Notes under the pieces: model-generated
The model's input: the letters and a program-made list of their open reading frames with translations, nothing else
What the model was told of the DNA's origin: nothing
Database searches by the model: none
Part shown: positions 37,501 through 46,293 of the stretch, piece after piece
How positions within the stretch are numbered: position 1 is the first letter of the stretch
How the letters are laid out: the number at the start of each line of letters is the position of its first letter
Assembly: GCA_902583445.1 (NCBI GenBank)
Contig: CACHVZ010000001.1
Location: 62,001 to 126,000 of the forward strand
Reading direction: 5' to 3'
DNA length: 64,000 bases
Origin: an uncultured Bacteroidota bacterium
GTDB lineage: Bacteria > Bacteroidota > Bacteroidia > Flavobacteriales > Flavobacteriaceae
Translations under genes and position numbers: made by a program

Positions 37501-37508
37501 TAAATTTG
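37501..37508 (+). promoter_or_regulatory. Candidate -7 promoter box of tRNA-Gln
   Basis: TAAATTTG matches TAnnTTTG and ends 8 bases before the tRNA 5' end, the usual distance to a start site. No -33 TTG is seen. Confidence 0.5.
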
Positions 37509-37516
37509 CAGCTAAT

Positions 37517-37589
37517 TGGCCTATGGTGTAACTGGCAACACGTCTGGTTTTGGTCCAGAAGAGTCTAGGTTCGATCCCTAGTAGGCCAA
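37517..37589 (+). tRNA. tRNA-Gln (anticodon UUG)
   Basis: A 73-nt cloverleaf. Acceptor stem TGGCCTA (37517-37523) pairs with TAGGCCA (37582-37588). The D stem is GTGT/ACAC. The anticodon stem TCTGG/CCAGA encloses loop TTTTGGT with anticodon TTG (37550-37552), which reads CAA. The T stem CTAGG/CCTAG encloses TTCGATC. The 3' CCA is not encoded, so it must be added after transcription. It lies alone before nusA. Confidence 0.97.
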
Positions 37590-37616
37590 CAATTTTATTA
37601 TCTCGATAATTTATAA

Positions 37617-37624
37617 TAAATTTG
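37617..37624 (+). promoter_or_regulatory. Candidate -7 promoter box of nusA
   Basis: TAAATTTG, an exact TAnnTTTG match. It places transcription start near 37631, before a terminator-like hairpin and the nusA start at 37691. No -33 element is evident. Confidence 0.42.
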
Positions 37625-37644
37625 CCAAGCATTATGAAAATTTC

Positions 37645-37674
37645 AGAGGCGACATTATGTCCCTCTTTTTTTTT
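37645..37674 (+). terminator. Terminator-like hairpin in the tRNA-Gln/nusA gap (possible nusA attenuator)
   Basis: AGAGG pairs with CCTCT and GAC with GTC around an ATTAT loop, with one bulged C at 37650, followed by nine T residues. It could end the tRNA-Gln transcript. Because a promoter box lies between the tRNA and the hairpin, it could also attenuate nusA. Confidence 0.65.
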
Positions 37675-37690
37675 AAATAAAGTTAAGAAC

Positions 37691-38923
37691 ATGGAAAATA
37701 TATCATTATTAGAATCTTTTTCGGAATTCAAAGATGAAAAGTTAATAGATAGAGTAACACTAATGGTTATTCTGGAGGAAGTTTTTAGAAATACCCTTAC
37801 AAGAAAATTTGGAACAGATGAAAACTTTGACATAATTATTAATCCTGATAAAGGAGACCTTGAGATATGGAGAAATAGAATAGTAGTTAAAGATGGTGAA
37901 GTTGAAGATCCGAATGCTGAAATAGAAATAACTCAAGCAAGAAAAATTGAGCCTGACTTTGAGGTTGGTGAAGAGGTGTCAGAAGAATTTAAATTAATTG
38001 ACCTAGGTAGAAGATCTATTCAAGCATTAAGACAAAACCTTGTTTCAAAAGTTTTTGAGCATGATAGCAACAATACTTTTAATCAATTTAAAGATAGGGT
38101 TGGTGAAATTTTTACTGCTGAAGTACATCATGTTAGAGCTAGAGAGATGATTCTTTTAGATGATGATGGAAATGAATTAATTATGCCTAAGGATAAGCAG
38201 ATTCCAAAAGATTTCTTTAGAAAAGGAGATAACGTTAGAGGAGTTATTGAAAATGTTGAGCTGAGAGGTAACAAACCCAGAATTATATTTTCTAGAACAT
38301 CACCGTTATTCCTAGAGAAGTTGTTTGAACAAGAAATACCTGAAGTTTTTGATGGTCTAATTACTATTAAAAAAGCAGTCAGGATTCCTGGTGAAAAAGC
38401 AAAAGTTTCAGTAGACTCATATGATGACAGGATTGATCCAGTTGGAGCTTGTGTTGGTATGAAAGGATCTAGAATACATGGAATAGTAAGAGAGCTTGGT
38501 AATGAAAATATTGATGTAATAAATTATACAAATAATACTCAGTTATATATTACCAGAGCTTTAAGCCCTGCAAAAATTAATTCGCTAAATATTGATGAGG
38601 AAAAGAAGACTGTTCAGGTTTATCTTAACCCAGATGAAGTTTCTAGAGCAATTGGAAAAGGAGGTCATAATATCAGATTAGCTGGAAGGCTAACTGGATA
38701 TGAAATTGATGTCTACAGAGAAGGTGCTGAAGAAGATGTAGAACTTACTGAGTTTAAGGATGAAATTGATGGCTGGGTAATTGAAGAATTTAGAAAGGTT
38801 GGATTAGATACTGCAAAAAGTGTACTTGAATTGGAAGCAGAGGATCTTGTTAAGAGAACTGATCTAGAAGAAGAAACAGTAGCAGATGTCCTTAAAATTT
38901 TAAAAGAAGAATTTGAAGATTAA
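37691..38923 (+). CDS. nusA: Transcription termination/antitermination factor NusA
   Basis: A 410-residue elongation factor that binds RNA polymerase and modulates pausing and termination. It has an N-terminal polymerase-binding domain (1-130), an S1 domain (about 135-205) and two KH domains, with GSRIHGIVRELG near 258 and IGKGGHNIRLAGRLTG near 320. A short helical tail follows. The open frame extends to 37622, but the extra residues come from the hairpin and T-run leader, and MENISLLESFSEFK is the natural N-terminus. It is followed after 5 bp by infB. The usual rimP gene is not upstream. Confidence 0.95.
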   Translation: MENISLLESFSEFKDEKLIDRVTLMVILEEVFRNTLTRKFGTDENFDIIINPDKGDLEIWRNRIVVKDGEVEDPNAEIEITQARKIEPDFEVGEEVSEEFKLIDLGRRSIQALRQNLVSKVFEHDSNNTFNQFKDRVGEIFTAEVHHVRAREMILLDDDGNELIMPKDKQIPKDFFRKGDNVRGVIENVELRGNKPRIIFSRTSPLFLEKLFEQEIPEVFDGLITIKKAVRIPGEKAKVSVDSYDDRIDPVGACVGMKGSRIHGIVRELGNENIDVINYTNNTQLYITRALSPAKINSLNIDEEKKTVQVYLNPDEVSRAIGKGGHNIRLAGRLTGYEIDVYREGAEEDVELTEFKDEIDGWVIEEFRKVGLDTAKSVLELEAEDLVKRTDLEEETVADVLKILKEEFED

Positions 38924-38928
38924 ATTAT

Positions 38929-41430
38929 ATGTCAACACCTGTAAGGTTAAATAAAGTTTTAAAAGAATTAAATATCTCTCTAGATAGAGCTGTTGATTTC
39001 CTTAGTTCAAAAAAAATCGATATTGAACCAAGGCCAACCTCTAAGATAGATCAAGAGACTTATGGCCTTCTTCTTGCAGAGTTTCAAACTGATAAGTCAG
39101 ATAAAGACAAGCTTGAGGAAATTAATACTCAAAAGAAAAAAGAGCTTGAGGAAAAACAAATTATTGAAGAAAAACTTCAAGAGAAATCGGATGAGAAATT
39201 AGAAGTCAAGGAAGAAACTTCAAAAGAAACTGAATCCAAAACTCAGATTTCTAAGCCAGTCCAAGAAAAGTTTGAGAAAGAGGAAGAAAAGAAAGATCCT
39301 GAAGATTCCTCAAAAATTCAAACAAATTTTCAAAAATTAACTGGGCTAAAAAAGACAGGTGAGGTCATCGATTTGGATTCGATTAAGAAAAAAGAAGATC
39401 AAGTTGAAGAATCTAAAAAAAGAAGAAGGAAAAGAATTAGTAAAGATGTTTCTCAACCTAAAGGCTTTGCAAATAAACTTAGCAAGGATAATAAATCAAA
39501 AAATTTAAATCAAAAAGTTGAGCCAACTGATGATGAAATTCAAAAACAAATCAGGGAAACTCTAGAAAAACTTCAAGGTAAATCTTCAAAGTCTAAGGGA
39601 GCCAAATATAGAAAAGACAAAAGAGATCAACATAAACTTAAAAGTGAAGAAGATCTTGCTCAACAAGCTGAAGAAAGCAAGAAAATAAAAATTACAGAAT
39701 TCATTACTGTTGGAGAGATTGCTACTTTAATGGAAGTCAGCTCAAATGATATAATATCTGCATGTATGAGTCTTGGAATTATGGTAACAATGAATCAGAG
39801 ACTTGATGCAGAAACTCTTTCCGTTGTTGCAGATGAGTTTGGATTTGAATTAGACTTTGTAAAAACTGATATTGAAGAAGAGAAAGAAGAGGTTGAAGAA
39901 GAAGATGATACAGAAAATCTTAAAGAGAGATCTCCAATTGTAACAGTAATGGGGCATGTAGATCATGGAAAGACTTCTTTACTTGATTACATAAGGAAAT
40001 CTTCTGTAGCAGATGATGAATCTGGTGGAATTACTCAACATATTGGAGCATATTCTGTGTCCGTAAATTCAAAAAAAATTACTTTCCTTGATACACCTGG
40101 TCATGAAGCTTTTACTGCTATGAGAGCAAGAGGTGCTCAGATAACAGATATAGTAATTGTTGTAATTGCAGCAGATGATAATATTATGCCTCAAACTAAA
40201 GAGGCTATTAGTCATGCTCAAGCGGGAGGAGTTCCTATAATCTTTGCAATCAATAAAATTGACAAAGAAGGAGCGAATCCTGATAAAGTTAAAGAATCTT
40301 TAGCTTCTATGAATTTAGTTGTAGAAGATTGGGGTGGTAAAATTCAATCACAAGATATATCTGCGTTAAGCGGTAAAGGTATAGATGAACTTCTTGAAAA
40401 GGTTCTTCTTGAAGCAGAAATAATGGATCTAAAAGCTAATTCAGATAAATTATCAACTGGAACTATTCTAGAAGCTTATCTTGATAAAGGTAGGGGTTAT
40501 CTCTCAACAGTTCTGGTTCAAAACGGTTCACTTAAAATAGGAGATTATATGTTAGCAGGAAAGATAAGTGGAAAAGTTAAGGCAATGTTTGATGAGAGTG
40601 GTAATTCTCTAGAAGTTGCTAAGCCCTCAACTCCTGTTTCAGTTCTTGGTCTTGATGGTGCACCTCAAGCAGGTGATCAGTTTAAGGTTTTAGAAGATGA
40701 GAAAGAAGCAAAGCAAATTGCTGCTAAAAGAACTCAACTTGTTAGAGAACAAAGTGTAAGAACTCAAAAACACTTAACGCTTGACGAGATTGGAAGAAGA
40801 ATTGCAATTGGGGACTTCCAAGAATTTAATGTTATAATCAAAGGTGATGTTGATGGATCAGTTGAGGCACTAACTGATTCTTTTCAAAATCTTTCAACTG
40901 AGGAGATTCAAGTTAATATAATTTTTAAAGGTGTTGGTGCAATTACAGAGTCAGATGTGCTTCTTGCTTCCGCTTCTGATGCAGTAATAATAGGATTTAA
41001 TGTAAAACCAACTCAAAGCGCAAGAAAATTATCTGAAAAAGAACAAATTGATATTAGGTCTTATTCGATTATATATGATGCAATTAATGACCTAAAGGAT
41101 GCAATGGAAGGAATGCTTTCACCAGAAATGAAAGAAGAAGATACTGGTGAAGCTGAGGTTAGAGATACTTTTAAGATTTCAAGGATTGGGACAATTGCTG
41201 GATGTATGGTTACCTCAGGAAAGATTCTTAGAAACTCAAGTATTAGGGTTGTAAGAGGTGATGAACAAATATTTGAAGGTAAATTACTCTCACTAAAAAG
41301 ATTTAAAGATGACGTTAAAGAAGTAGCAAAAGGATATGATTGTGGAATACAAATAAATGATTTTAATGACCTTGAAGTAGGTGACCTAATTAAATGTTAT
41401 CACGAAATCGCTGTTAAGAAAAAATTATAA
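38929..41430 (+). CDS. infB: Translation initiation factor IF-2
   Basis: An 833-residue GTPase that places initiator tRNA on the ribosome. The N-terminal 270 residues include a Lys/Glu-rich linker (about 60-250). The G domain has GHVDHGKTS (near 341), GGITQHIGAY, DTPGHEAF, NKID and SALSGKG. Domains II-IV follow to the C-terminus. It is shorter than many Bacteroidota IF-2 proteins because the linker is reduced. Its last codons overlap the convergent SPOR gene by 6 bp. Confidence 0.97.
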   Translation: MSTPVRLNKVLKELNISLDRAVDFLSSKKIDIEPRPTSKIDQETYGLLLAEFQTDKSDKDKLEEINTQKKKELEEKQIIEEKLQEKSDEKLEVKEETSKETESKTQISKPVQEKFEKEEEKKDPEDSSKIQTNFQKLTGLKKTGEVIDLDSIKKKEDQVEESKKRRRKRISKDVSQPKGFANKLSKDNKSKNLNQKVEPTDDEIQKQIRETLEKLQGKSSKSKGAKYRKDKRDQHKLKSEEDLAQQAEESKKIKITEFITVGEIATLMEVSSNDIISACMSLGIMVTMNQRLDAETLSVVADEFGFELDFVKTDIEEEKEEVEEEDDTENLKERSPIVTVMGHVDHGKTSLLDYIRKSSVADDESGGITQHIGAYSVSVNSKKITFLDTPGHEAFTAMRARGAQITDIVIVVIAADDNIMPQTKEAISHAQAGGVPIIFAINKIDKEGANPDKVKESLASMNLVVEDWGGKIQSQDISALSGKGIDELLEKVLLEAEIMDLKANSDKLSTGTILEAYLDKGRGYLSTVLVQNGSLKIGDYMLAGKISGKVKAMFDESGNSLEVAKPSTPVSVLGLDGAPQAGDQFKVLEDEKEAKQIAAKRTQLVREQSVRTQKHLTLDEIGRRIAIGDFQEFNVIIKGDVDGSVEALTDSFQNLSTEEIQVNIIFKGVGAITESDVLLASASDAVIIGFNVKPTQSARKLSEKEQIDIRSYSIIYDAINDLKDAMEGMLSPEMKEEDTGEAEVRDTFKISRIGTIAGCMVTSGKILRNSSIRVVRGDEQIFEGKLLSLKRFKDDVKEVAKGYDCGIQINDFNDLEVGDLIKCYHEIAVKKKL

Positions 41431-41805
41431 ATCTGAGAGTTTTATAATAAAAGATCCAGGATAAATTCTTCTAATTTTCTCCAGGCTTTGGGACGCAACA
41501 TTTATATCCTTGTATTCTCCTATTCTTACTTTATAATTTGGGGTCTCGAATATCAGTTCAGACTTAACATCTTCATAGTTTTGTTTAAAATCATTATAAA
41601 TCGAATCTGCCTCATTCAGACTACCATAAAAAATTTGAATTGTATAGTAGGTTGATTCAAAAGTTTTCTTGCTAAAATCTTTTTTGATTTGAAAGAATTT
41701 TTTAGTTAATGTATCATTATAATTAACATCTTCATCTTGCGCAGAAGTATTCCAGAATGAAGATAAAAGCATGCAAATGACTATTGAAAATTTAAAGTTT
41801 TTCAT
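41425..41805 (-). CDS. Small exported SPOR-domain-like protein
   Basis: A 126-residue protein with a signal peptide (MKNFKFSIVICMLLSSFWNT) and a C-terminal domain of about 75 residues that fits SPOR: YYTIQIFYGSLNEADSIYND followed by YKVRIGEYKDINVASQSLEKI and PGSFIIK. SPOR domains bind peptidoglycan stripped of stem peptides. I chose ATG 41805 over 41829 because it starts the signal peptide. It is divergent from the respiratory operon. A role in envelope maintenance is inferred. Confidence 0.8.
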   Translation of the reverse strand: MKNFKFSIVICMLLSSFWNTSAQDEDVNYNDTLTKKFFQIKKDFSKKTFESTYYTIQIFYGSLNEADSIYNDFKQNYEDVKSELIFETPNYKVRIGEYKDINVASQSLEKIRRIYPGSFIIKLSDL

Positions 41806-41845
41806 CACTAATTTTATCAAATTTAACAAATTGCAATAACATCTT

Positions 41846-41864
41846 ATTTAGAATCATTATAAAT
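41846..41864. promoter_or_regulatory. 19-bp palindromic operator-like box upstream of the respiratory operon
   Basis: ATTTAGAATCATTATAAAT matches 15 of 16 arm positions of the box seen at the iron and heme promoters. It lies 46 bp before the -7 box of actA and 40 bp before the divergent SPOR gene. Confidence 0.55.
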
Positions 41865-41876
41865 TAAATATTTGTT

Positions 41877-41897
41877 CATTTTAGAGTTTCTAAAATG
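41877..41897. promoter_or_regulatory. 21-bp perfect palindrome at the actA promoter
   Basis: Arms CATTTTAGA and TCTAAAATG flank GTT. The arms resemble the 19-bp box, but the AGA/TCT cores are two bases closer. It lies 12 bp before the actA -7 box, where a bound protein would touch the polymerase. Confidence 0.5.
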
Positions 41898-41909
41898 GTG
41901 TTTATGATG

Positions 41910-41917
41910 TAAATTTG
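41910..41917 (+). promoter_or_regulatory. Candidate -7 promoter box of actABCDEF-coxBA
   Basis: TAAATTTG matches TAnnTTTG and lies 68-75 bp before the actA start. It follows two palindromes and precedes a long leader hairpin. Confidence 0.5.
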
Positions 41918-41956
41918 TGATGTTAAAAAAAGTGGTCAAAAAACACTTTAACATCA
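41918..41956 (+). other. Leader inverted repeat of the respiratory operon
   Basis: TGATGTTAAA...GTG at 41918-41934 pairs with CACTTTAACATCA at 41944-41956, leaving a 4-nt A bulge and a loop of about 9 nt. It would form at the very 5' end of the predicted mRNA. It has no T-run, so it is not a terminator; it may protect the message or act in regulation. Confidence 0.5.
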
Positions 41957-41984
41957 TGATTAAAAATTTAATTGCCCCCAACGA

Positions 41985-43232
41985 ATGCTACTAATAAAAA
42001 GAATATTTTTAGTAGCACTTCTTCTACCTTCCTTAAGTATTTCTCAAGAAGCAGATATTCAGGCTGGAAAAAGTTTATTTAATGCTAATTGTGCAGCTTG
42101 TCATCAGTTAAATAGGAAAGCAGTTGGTCCAGCCTTAAGTGGTGTGACTGAAAAGTATGATAGAGAATGGTTATACAAATGGATCAAAAATGGTACTCAA
42201 ATGATAAAAGATGGGGACCCTCAAGCTGTTGCAATTTGGGAGGAGTATAATCGTGCGGTAATGACAAATTATCCACAATTTTCAAATGAGCAAATTGATA
42301 ATATTTTAGCATATACTGATTACACTCCGCCTCCACCAGCGGTCACAGTTGCTGCATCGGCTCAAACTGTTAGTCAGGGTTCTGATATATCTGTTAATGT
42401 AATATTAGCAGTTACTATAGTCATTTTCACAATCTTAATTGTGATGTTATTCCTTGTGCAAAGGACATTAATTAAGATTGCTAGTGCAAGTGGAGTTAAA
42501 ATTGAAACAGACACAAAAAGAAGTATTACACCTTTGTGGCAAAAAATTGTTAAGAATCAATTTTTGATATTTATTATGGTTGTAGGTTTCCTGCTTTCAA
42601 GTGCATATTTTACTTATGGTTATCTTATGCAGGTCGGGATAGATCAAGGTTATGCACCTATTCAACCAATTCATTATTCACATAAAATACATGCTGGAGC
42701 AAACCAAATTGAATGTAAGTATTGTCACTCTTCTGCAAGAGTTTCAAAACATTCTGGGATACCTTCATTAAATGTGTGTATGAACTGTCACGAATATATT
42801 GCTGAATATAATGGTGAGGAAGATCTTGAAAATGGATACACAAGAGACTTCTATACTAATGAAATCAAAAAACTTTATTCCGCTGTTGGATGGGATGAAG
42901 AGAGTCAAGTTTATACAGGGAATACAAAACCAGTAAAATGGGTTAGAATTCATAATCTTCCAGATTTTGTTTACTTCAATCATGCTCAACATGCACAGGT
43001 TGCAAAGATAGAATGTCAAACATGTCATGGGCCTGTAGAGGAGATGGAAATTATGTATCAGTACTCTCCATTAACTATGGGATGGTGTATTGATTGTCAC
43101 AGAGAGAGTAATGTTGATAAGGATAATGAATACTATCAAAAAGTTCATGAAGAGCTTTCAAAAAAATATGGTGTTGAAAAATTAACTGTAGCGCAACTTG
43201 GTGGAATAGAGTGTGCAAAATGTCACTATTAA
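41985..43232 (+). CDS. actA: Alternative complex III multiheme cytochrome c subunit ActA with N-terminal monoheme domain
   Basis: A 415-residue exported, membrane-anchored cytochrome that takes electrons from quinol oxidation. Six CxxCH motifs are visible: CAACH (C36-H40) in an N-terminal class-I-like domain, then CKYCH, CMNCH, CQTCH, CIDCH and CAKCH in the C-terminal pentaheme ActA domain (about 235-415). Two hydrophobic helices near 139-161 and 188-207 lie between. A signal peptide is at 1-20. It starts the ACIII-cytochrome oxidase operon and needs six hemes per chain, which fits the heme and iron box found upstream. Confidence 0.93.
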   Translation: MLLIKRIFLVALLLPSLSISQEADIQAGKSLFNANCAACHQLNRKAVGPALSGVTEKYDREWLYKWIKNGTQMIKDGDPQAVAIWEEYNRAVMTNYPQFSNEQIDNILAYTDYTPPPPAVTVAASAQTVSQGSDISVNVILAVTIVIFTILIVMLFLVQRTLIKIASASGVKIETDTKRSITPLWQKIVKNQFLIFIMVVGFLLSSAYFTYGYLMQVGIDQGYAPIQPIHYSHKIHAGANQIECKYCHSSARVSKHSGIPSLNVCMNCHEYIAEYNGEEDLENGYTRDFYTNEIKKLYSAVGWDEESQVYTGNTKPVKWVRIHNLPDFVYFNHAQHAQVAKIECQTCHGPVEEMEIMYQYSPLTMGWCIDCHRESNVDKDNEYYQKVHEELSKKYGVEKLTVAQLGGIECAKCHY

Positions 43233-43233
43233 A

Positions 43234-46200
43234 ATGAAAAGCAAAAAATTATATTGGAAGGGAATCGAGCAATTAAATAGTGAAAGTACTATAGTTGAAG
43301 GTCTTGAGGATAATGAATTTGTTGAAAAACTTCCTGTTAATTCAAAAGAAGAAAATGATGGTGCTTCAAGAAGAGACTTCTTAAAGTATGTTGGTTTTAG
43401 TTCAGCAGCAGCTGCATTAGTAGGTTGTGAAGGACCTGTGATTAAATCTGTGCCATATGTTGTACAGCCTGAGCAAATAATTCCAGGTGTTGCTAATTTT
43501 TATGCAACAACAATTGCTGACGGTAATGACTTTAGCAGTATTTTGGTTAAAACTAGAGAAGGAAGACCAATCAAAATTGAGAGCAATAAAGATGCTTCAA
43601 ACTTTGGGGATGCTAATGCAAGAGTTCATGCTTCTGTATTATCTCTTTATGATGCCAATAGAATACAAGGTCCAAAAATTTCAGGTGAATATACTGACTG
43701 GGATACAATGATTAATCTCGTAAAAGTTAGCTTACAGAATTTTAAAGATCAAAACAAAAAAGTTGTATTATTAACTCAGACATACCCAAGCCCTACTACA
43801 AATAATATTATTAAAGAACTTTTAGATGAGTATCCTAATGTAAATCATGTGATTTATGACACTATTTCAGACTCGTCTGTTTTAGATGCTTTCGAAAATA
43901 TCTATGGTTTAAGAGCAATGGCTGACTATGACTTTTCAAAAGCTGAAAATATTATCTCTATTGATGCAGACTTTCTATCTGATTGGCAGGGTGGAGGATA
44001 TTCTGCAGGCTACACCAAGACAAGAGTTCCAGATAAGTCTAATAACAAGACAATGTCATACCATCTTCAATTTGAATCAAATATGACTTTATCTGGTTCA
44101 AATGCTGATGATAGAGTGCCAGCTAAACCTAGTGAGCTGAAAAAAATTGTTACAAGAATTTATTCTAGACTAACAGGTAAAGGTGATATAAAAGGTTCAC
44201 TTACACCAGAAATTGACAGATACATTGACTTATCAATTGAAAGAATCCTTAGCTCACCAAATAAATCGGTAGTTGTGTCGGGAGTTGACGATGTTGAAAT
44301 TCAAGAACTAATTCTTCTTATAAATAGATCGATTAATTCAGAAGCTATTGATATTAATAACCCAAGGTTGATTAGAAAAGGCAGTAATTCTGATTTAAAT
44401 GAATTTGTTTCTGAATTAAACTCTGGCAAAATATCTGGAGTTATTACATCAGGTGTAAATCCACTTTATTCACTTCCAAATTTAGAATCTGTAAAACAAT
44501 CTTTTGAAAATCTTGAGTTTTCGCTAGTATTTTCTGAAAAAGAAGATGAGACAGCAAAGTCTGCTATGTATGTTGCAGCTTCTAATAATTATCTAGAGTC
44601 GTGGGGAGATTATGAGTTTAAAAAAGGTAATTTTTTCCTTGCCCAGCCTACAATTAGACCTCTTTTTGATACAATTCAATTTCAGGACTTTTTCTTAAAA
44701 CTTTTAGGATCAAATGTAAGTTTTTATGAAAGGATTAAATCAAATTGGCAGAATTCTATACTTAAAGGTAAGACATGGGGTAAATCATTACAAGATGGTT
44801 ATTATAATGATTTTACAAGTTTTAATTTAAGACCTAGAAAGTTATCTTCAAGCATTTCTTCAATAAGTGAAGATAGACCCGAAGAATTTTCTCTTGTACT
44901 TTATTCTAAAACTGGAATTGGAGATGGTTCTCAATCTTCTAATCCGTGGCTTCAAGAATTTCCTGATCCAATAACTAGAGTTACTTGGGATAATTATCTG
45001 ACCATGTCAGCTTCTGATGCCAATAAACTTGGCTTGAAAAATTATAATGTATCGAACGGTGCTTTAAATGGTAGTTATGCTAATATTTCTGATGGTGAGA
45101 ATCAATTGAAAGTCCCTGTTTTAATTCAACCTGGTCAAGCAAATGGTACAGTAGGTTTAGCTTACGGATATGGAAAGACTGAAGGTATGAATGATGTAAT
45201 GAAAGTAGGTGTTAATGCATATACCTTTTATAATAATTTTTTTAAAACTCAAACAATTAGTATCTCCAAGGTAAAAGGTGATCATGAGTTTGCATGTATT
45301 CAACTACATAATACTATGATGGGTAGAGATGAGATTATTAAAGAAACTGATATTGATACATATAACTCAAAAGAAAAGTCTTATTGGAATCCAACTGTTA
45401 TGGTATCTAAAAATCATATTGAGACAAAAGTTACATCAAAAGAAGTTGATATTTGGAGAGAATTTGATAGATCCACGGGTCACCACTTTAACTTATCTAT
45501 TGATTTAAATGCGTGTAACGGATGTGGTGCATGTGTTATTGCTTGTCATGCAGAAAATAATGTTCCAGTTGTTGGTAAAGAAGAAGTAAGAAAATCAAGA
45601 GATATGCATTGGCTTCGAATTGACAGATACTTTTCATCTGAAGATAACTTTGAAGGAGATGTTAAAGCCAAAGAAGGAACATCGGGATATAGAGAATATA
45701 GAGCTACCCAAACTAAATTGGAAACTGCTGCTGAAAACCCTAAGGTAGTTTTTCAGCCAGTAATGTGTCAACATTGTAATCACGCTCCATGTGAAACTGT
45801 ATGTCCTGTTGCTGCTACATCTCATGGTCGACAAGGACAAAATCAAATGGCCTACAATAGATGTGTGGGAACTCGTTATTGTGCAAATAACTGCCCATAT
45901 AAAGTTAGAAGATTCAACTGGTTTGCATATGCAGAAAATGATGAATTTGACTATAATATGAATAACAATCTGGGAAGAATGGTTCTAAATCCTGATGTAA
46001 ATGTTAGGGGAAGAGGTGTAATGGAGAAATGTTCTCTTTGTATCCAAATGACGCAGAAAACTATACTCGATGCAAAAAAAGATGGCAGAAGAGTTGTGGA
46101 TGGAGAATTCCAAACAGCATGTTCAAATGCATGTAGTGATGGTGCTATTGTTTTTGGAGATATCAATGATAAAGACAGTAAAATTTCTGAATTAAATCAA

Positions 46201-46290
46201 AAAGATAGAGCATACAGACTCCTTGAGAGTATTGGAACAAAACCTAATATTTTATATCAAGTTAAGGTAACTAATAGTAAAAAAGTATAG
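43234..46290 (+). CDS. actB: Alternative complex III iron-sulfur/molybdopterin-fold subunit ActB
   Basis: A 1018-residue periplasmic-side subunit. The twin-arginine-like motif SRRDFLKYVGFSSAAAALVGC near residues 46-66 (written in part: SRRDFLKY) suggests Tat export. A large molybdopterin-oxidoreductase-like domain without the usual cofactor ligands occupies the centre. The last 280 residues hold four ferredoxin-type clusters: NACNGCGACVIAC, CQHCNHAPCETVC, CVGTRYCANNC and CSLC...CSNAC. I start at ATG 43234, one base after the actA stop, not the overlapping ATG at 43213. It passes electrons inside ACIII. Confidence 0.93.
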   Translation: MKSKKLYWKGIEQLNSESTIVEGLEDNEFVEKLPVNSKEENDGASRRDFLKYVGFSSAAAALVGCEGPVIKSVPYVVQPEQIIPGVANFYATTIADGNDFSSILVKTREGRPIKIESNKDASNFGDANARVHASVLSLYDANRIQGPKISGEYTDWDTMINLVKVSLQNFKDQNKKVVLLTQTYPSPTTNNIIKELLDEYPNVNHVIYDTISDSSVLDAFENIYGLRAMADYDFSKAENIISIDADFLSDWQGGGYSAGYTKTRVPDKSNNKTMSYHLQFESNMTLSGSNADDRVPAKPSELKKIVTRIYSRLTGKGDIKGSLTPEIDRYIDLSIERILSSPNKSVVVSGVDDVEIQELILLINRSINSEAIDINNPRLIRKGSNSDLNEFVSELNSGKISGVITSGVNPLYSLPNLESVKQSFENLEFSLVFSEKEDETAKSAMYVAASNNYLESWGDYEFKKGNFFLAQPTIRPLFDTIQFQDFFLKLLGSNVSFYERIKSNWQNSILKGKTWGKSLQDGYYNDFTSFNLRPRKLSSSISSISEDRPEEFSLVLYSKTGIGDGSQSSNPWLQEFPDPITRVTWDNYLTMSASDANKLGLKNYNVSNGALNGSYANISDGENQLKVPVLIQPGQANGTVGLAYGYGKTEGMNDVMKVGVNAYTFYNNFFKTQTISISKVKGDHEFACIQLHNTMMGRDEIIKETDIDTYNSKEKSYWNPTVMVSKNHIETKVTSKEVDIWREFDRSTGHHFNLSIDLNACNGCGACVIACHAENNVPVVGKEEVRKSRDMHWLRIDRYFSSEDNFEGDVKAKEGTSGYREYRATQTKLETAAENPKVVFQPVMCQHCNHAPCETVCPVAATSHGRQGQNQMAYNRCVGTRYCANNCPYKVRRFNWFAYAENDEFDYNMNNNLGRMVLNPDVNVRGRGVMEKCSLCIQMTQKTILDAKKDGRRVVDGEFQTACSNACSDGAIVFGDINDKDSKISELNQKDRAYRLLESIGTKPNILYQVKVTNSKKV

Positions 46291-46293
46291 TAT

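Noticed and set aside
37622-37690. 23-residue N-terminal extension of NusA in the same frame
   Set aside because: The extension is encoded by a terminator-like hairpin and a nine-T run and has no similarity to NusA N-termini. The start at 37691 fits the family.
37483-37833. 116-codon minus-strand frame over tRNA-Gln and the nusA start
   Set aside because: It runs antisense through the tRNA and nusA coding sequence and has no family features.
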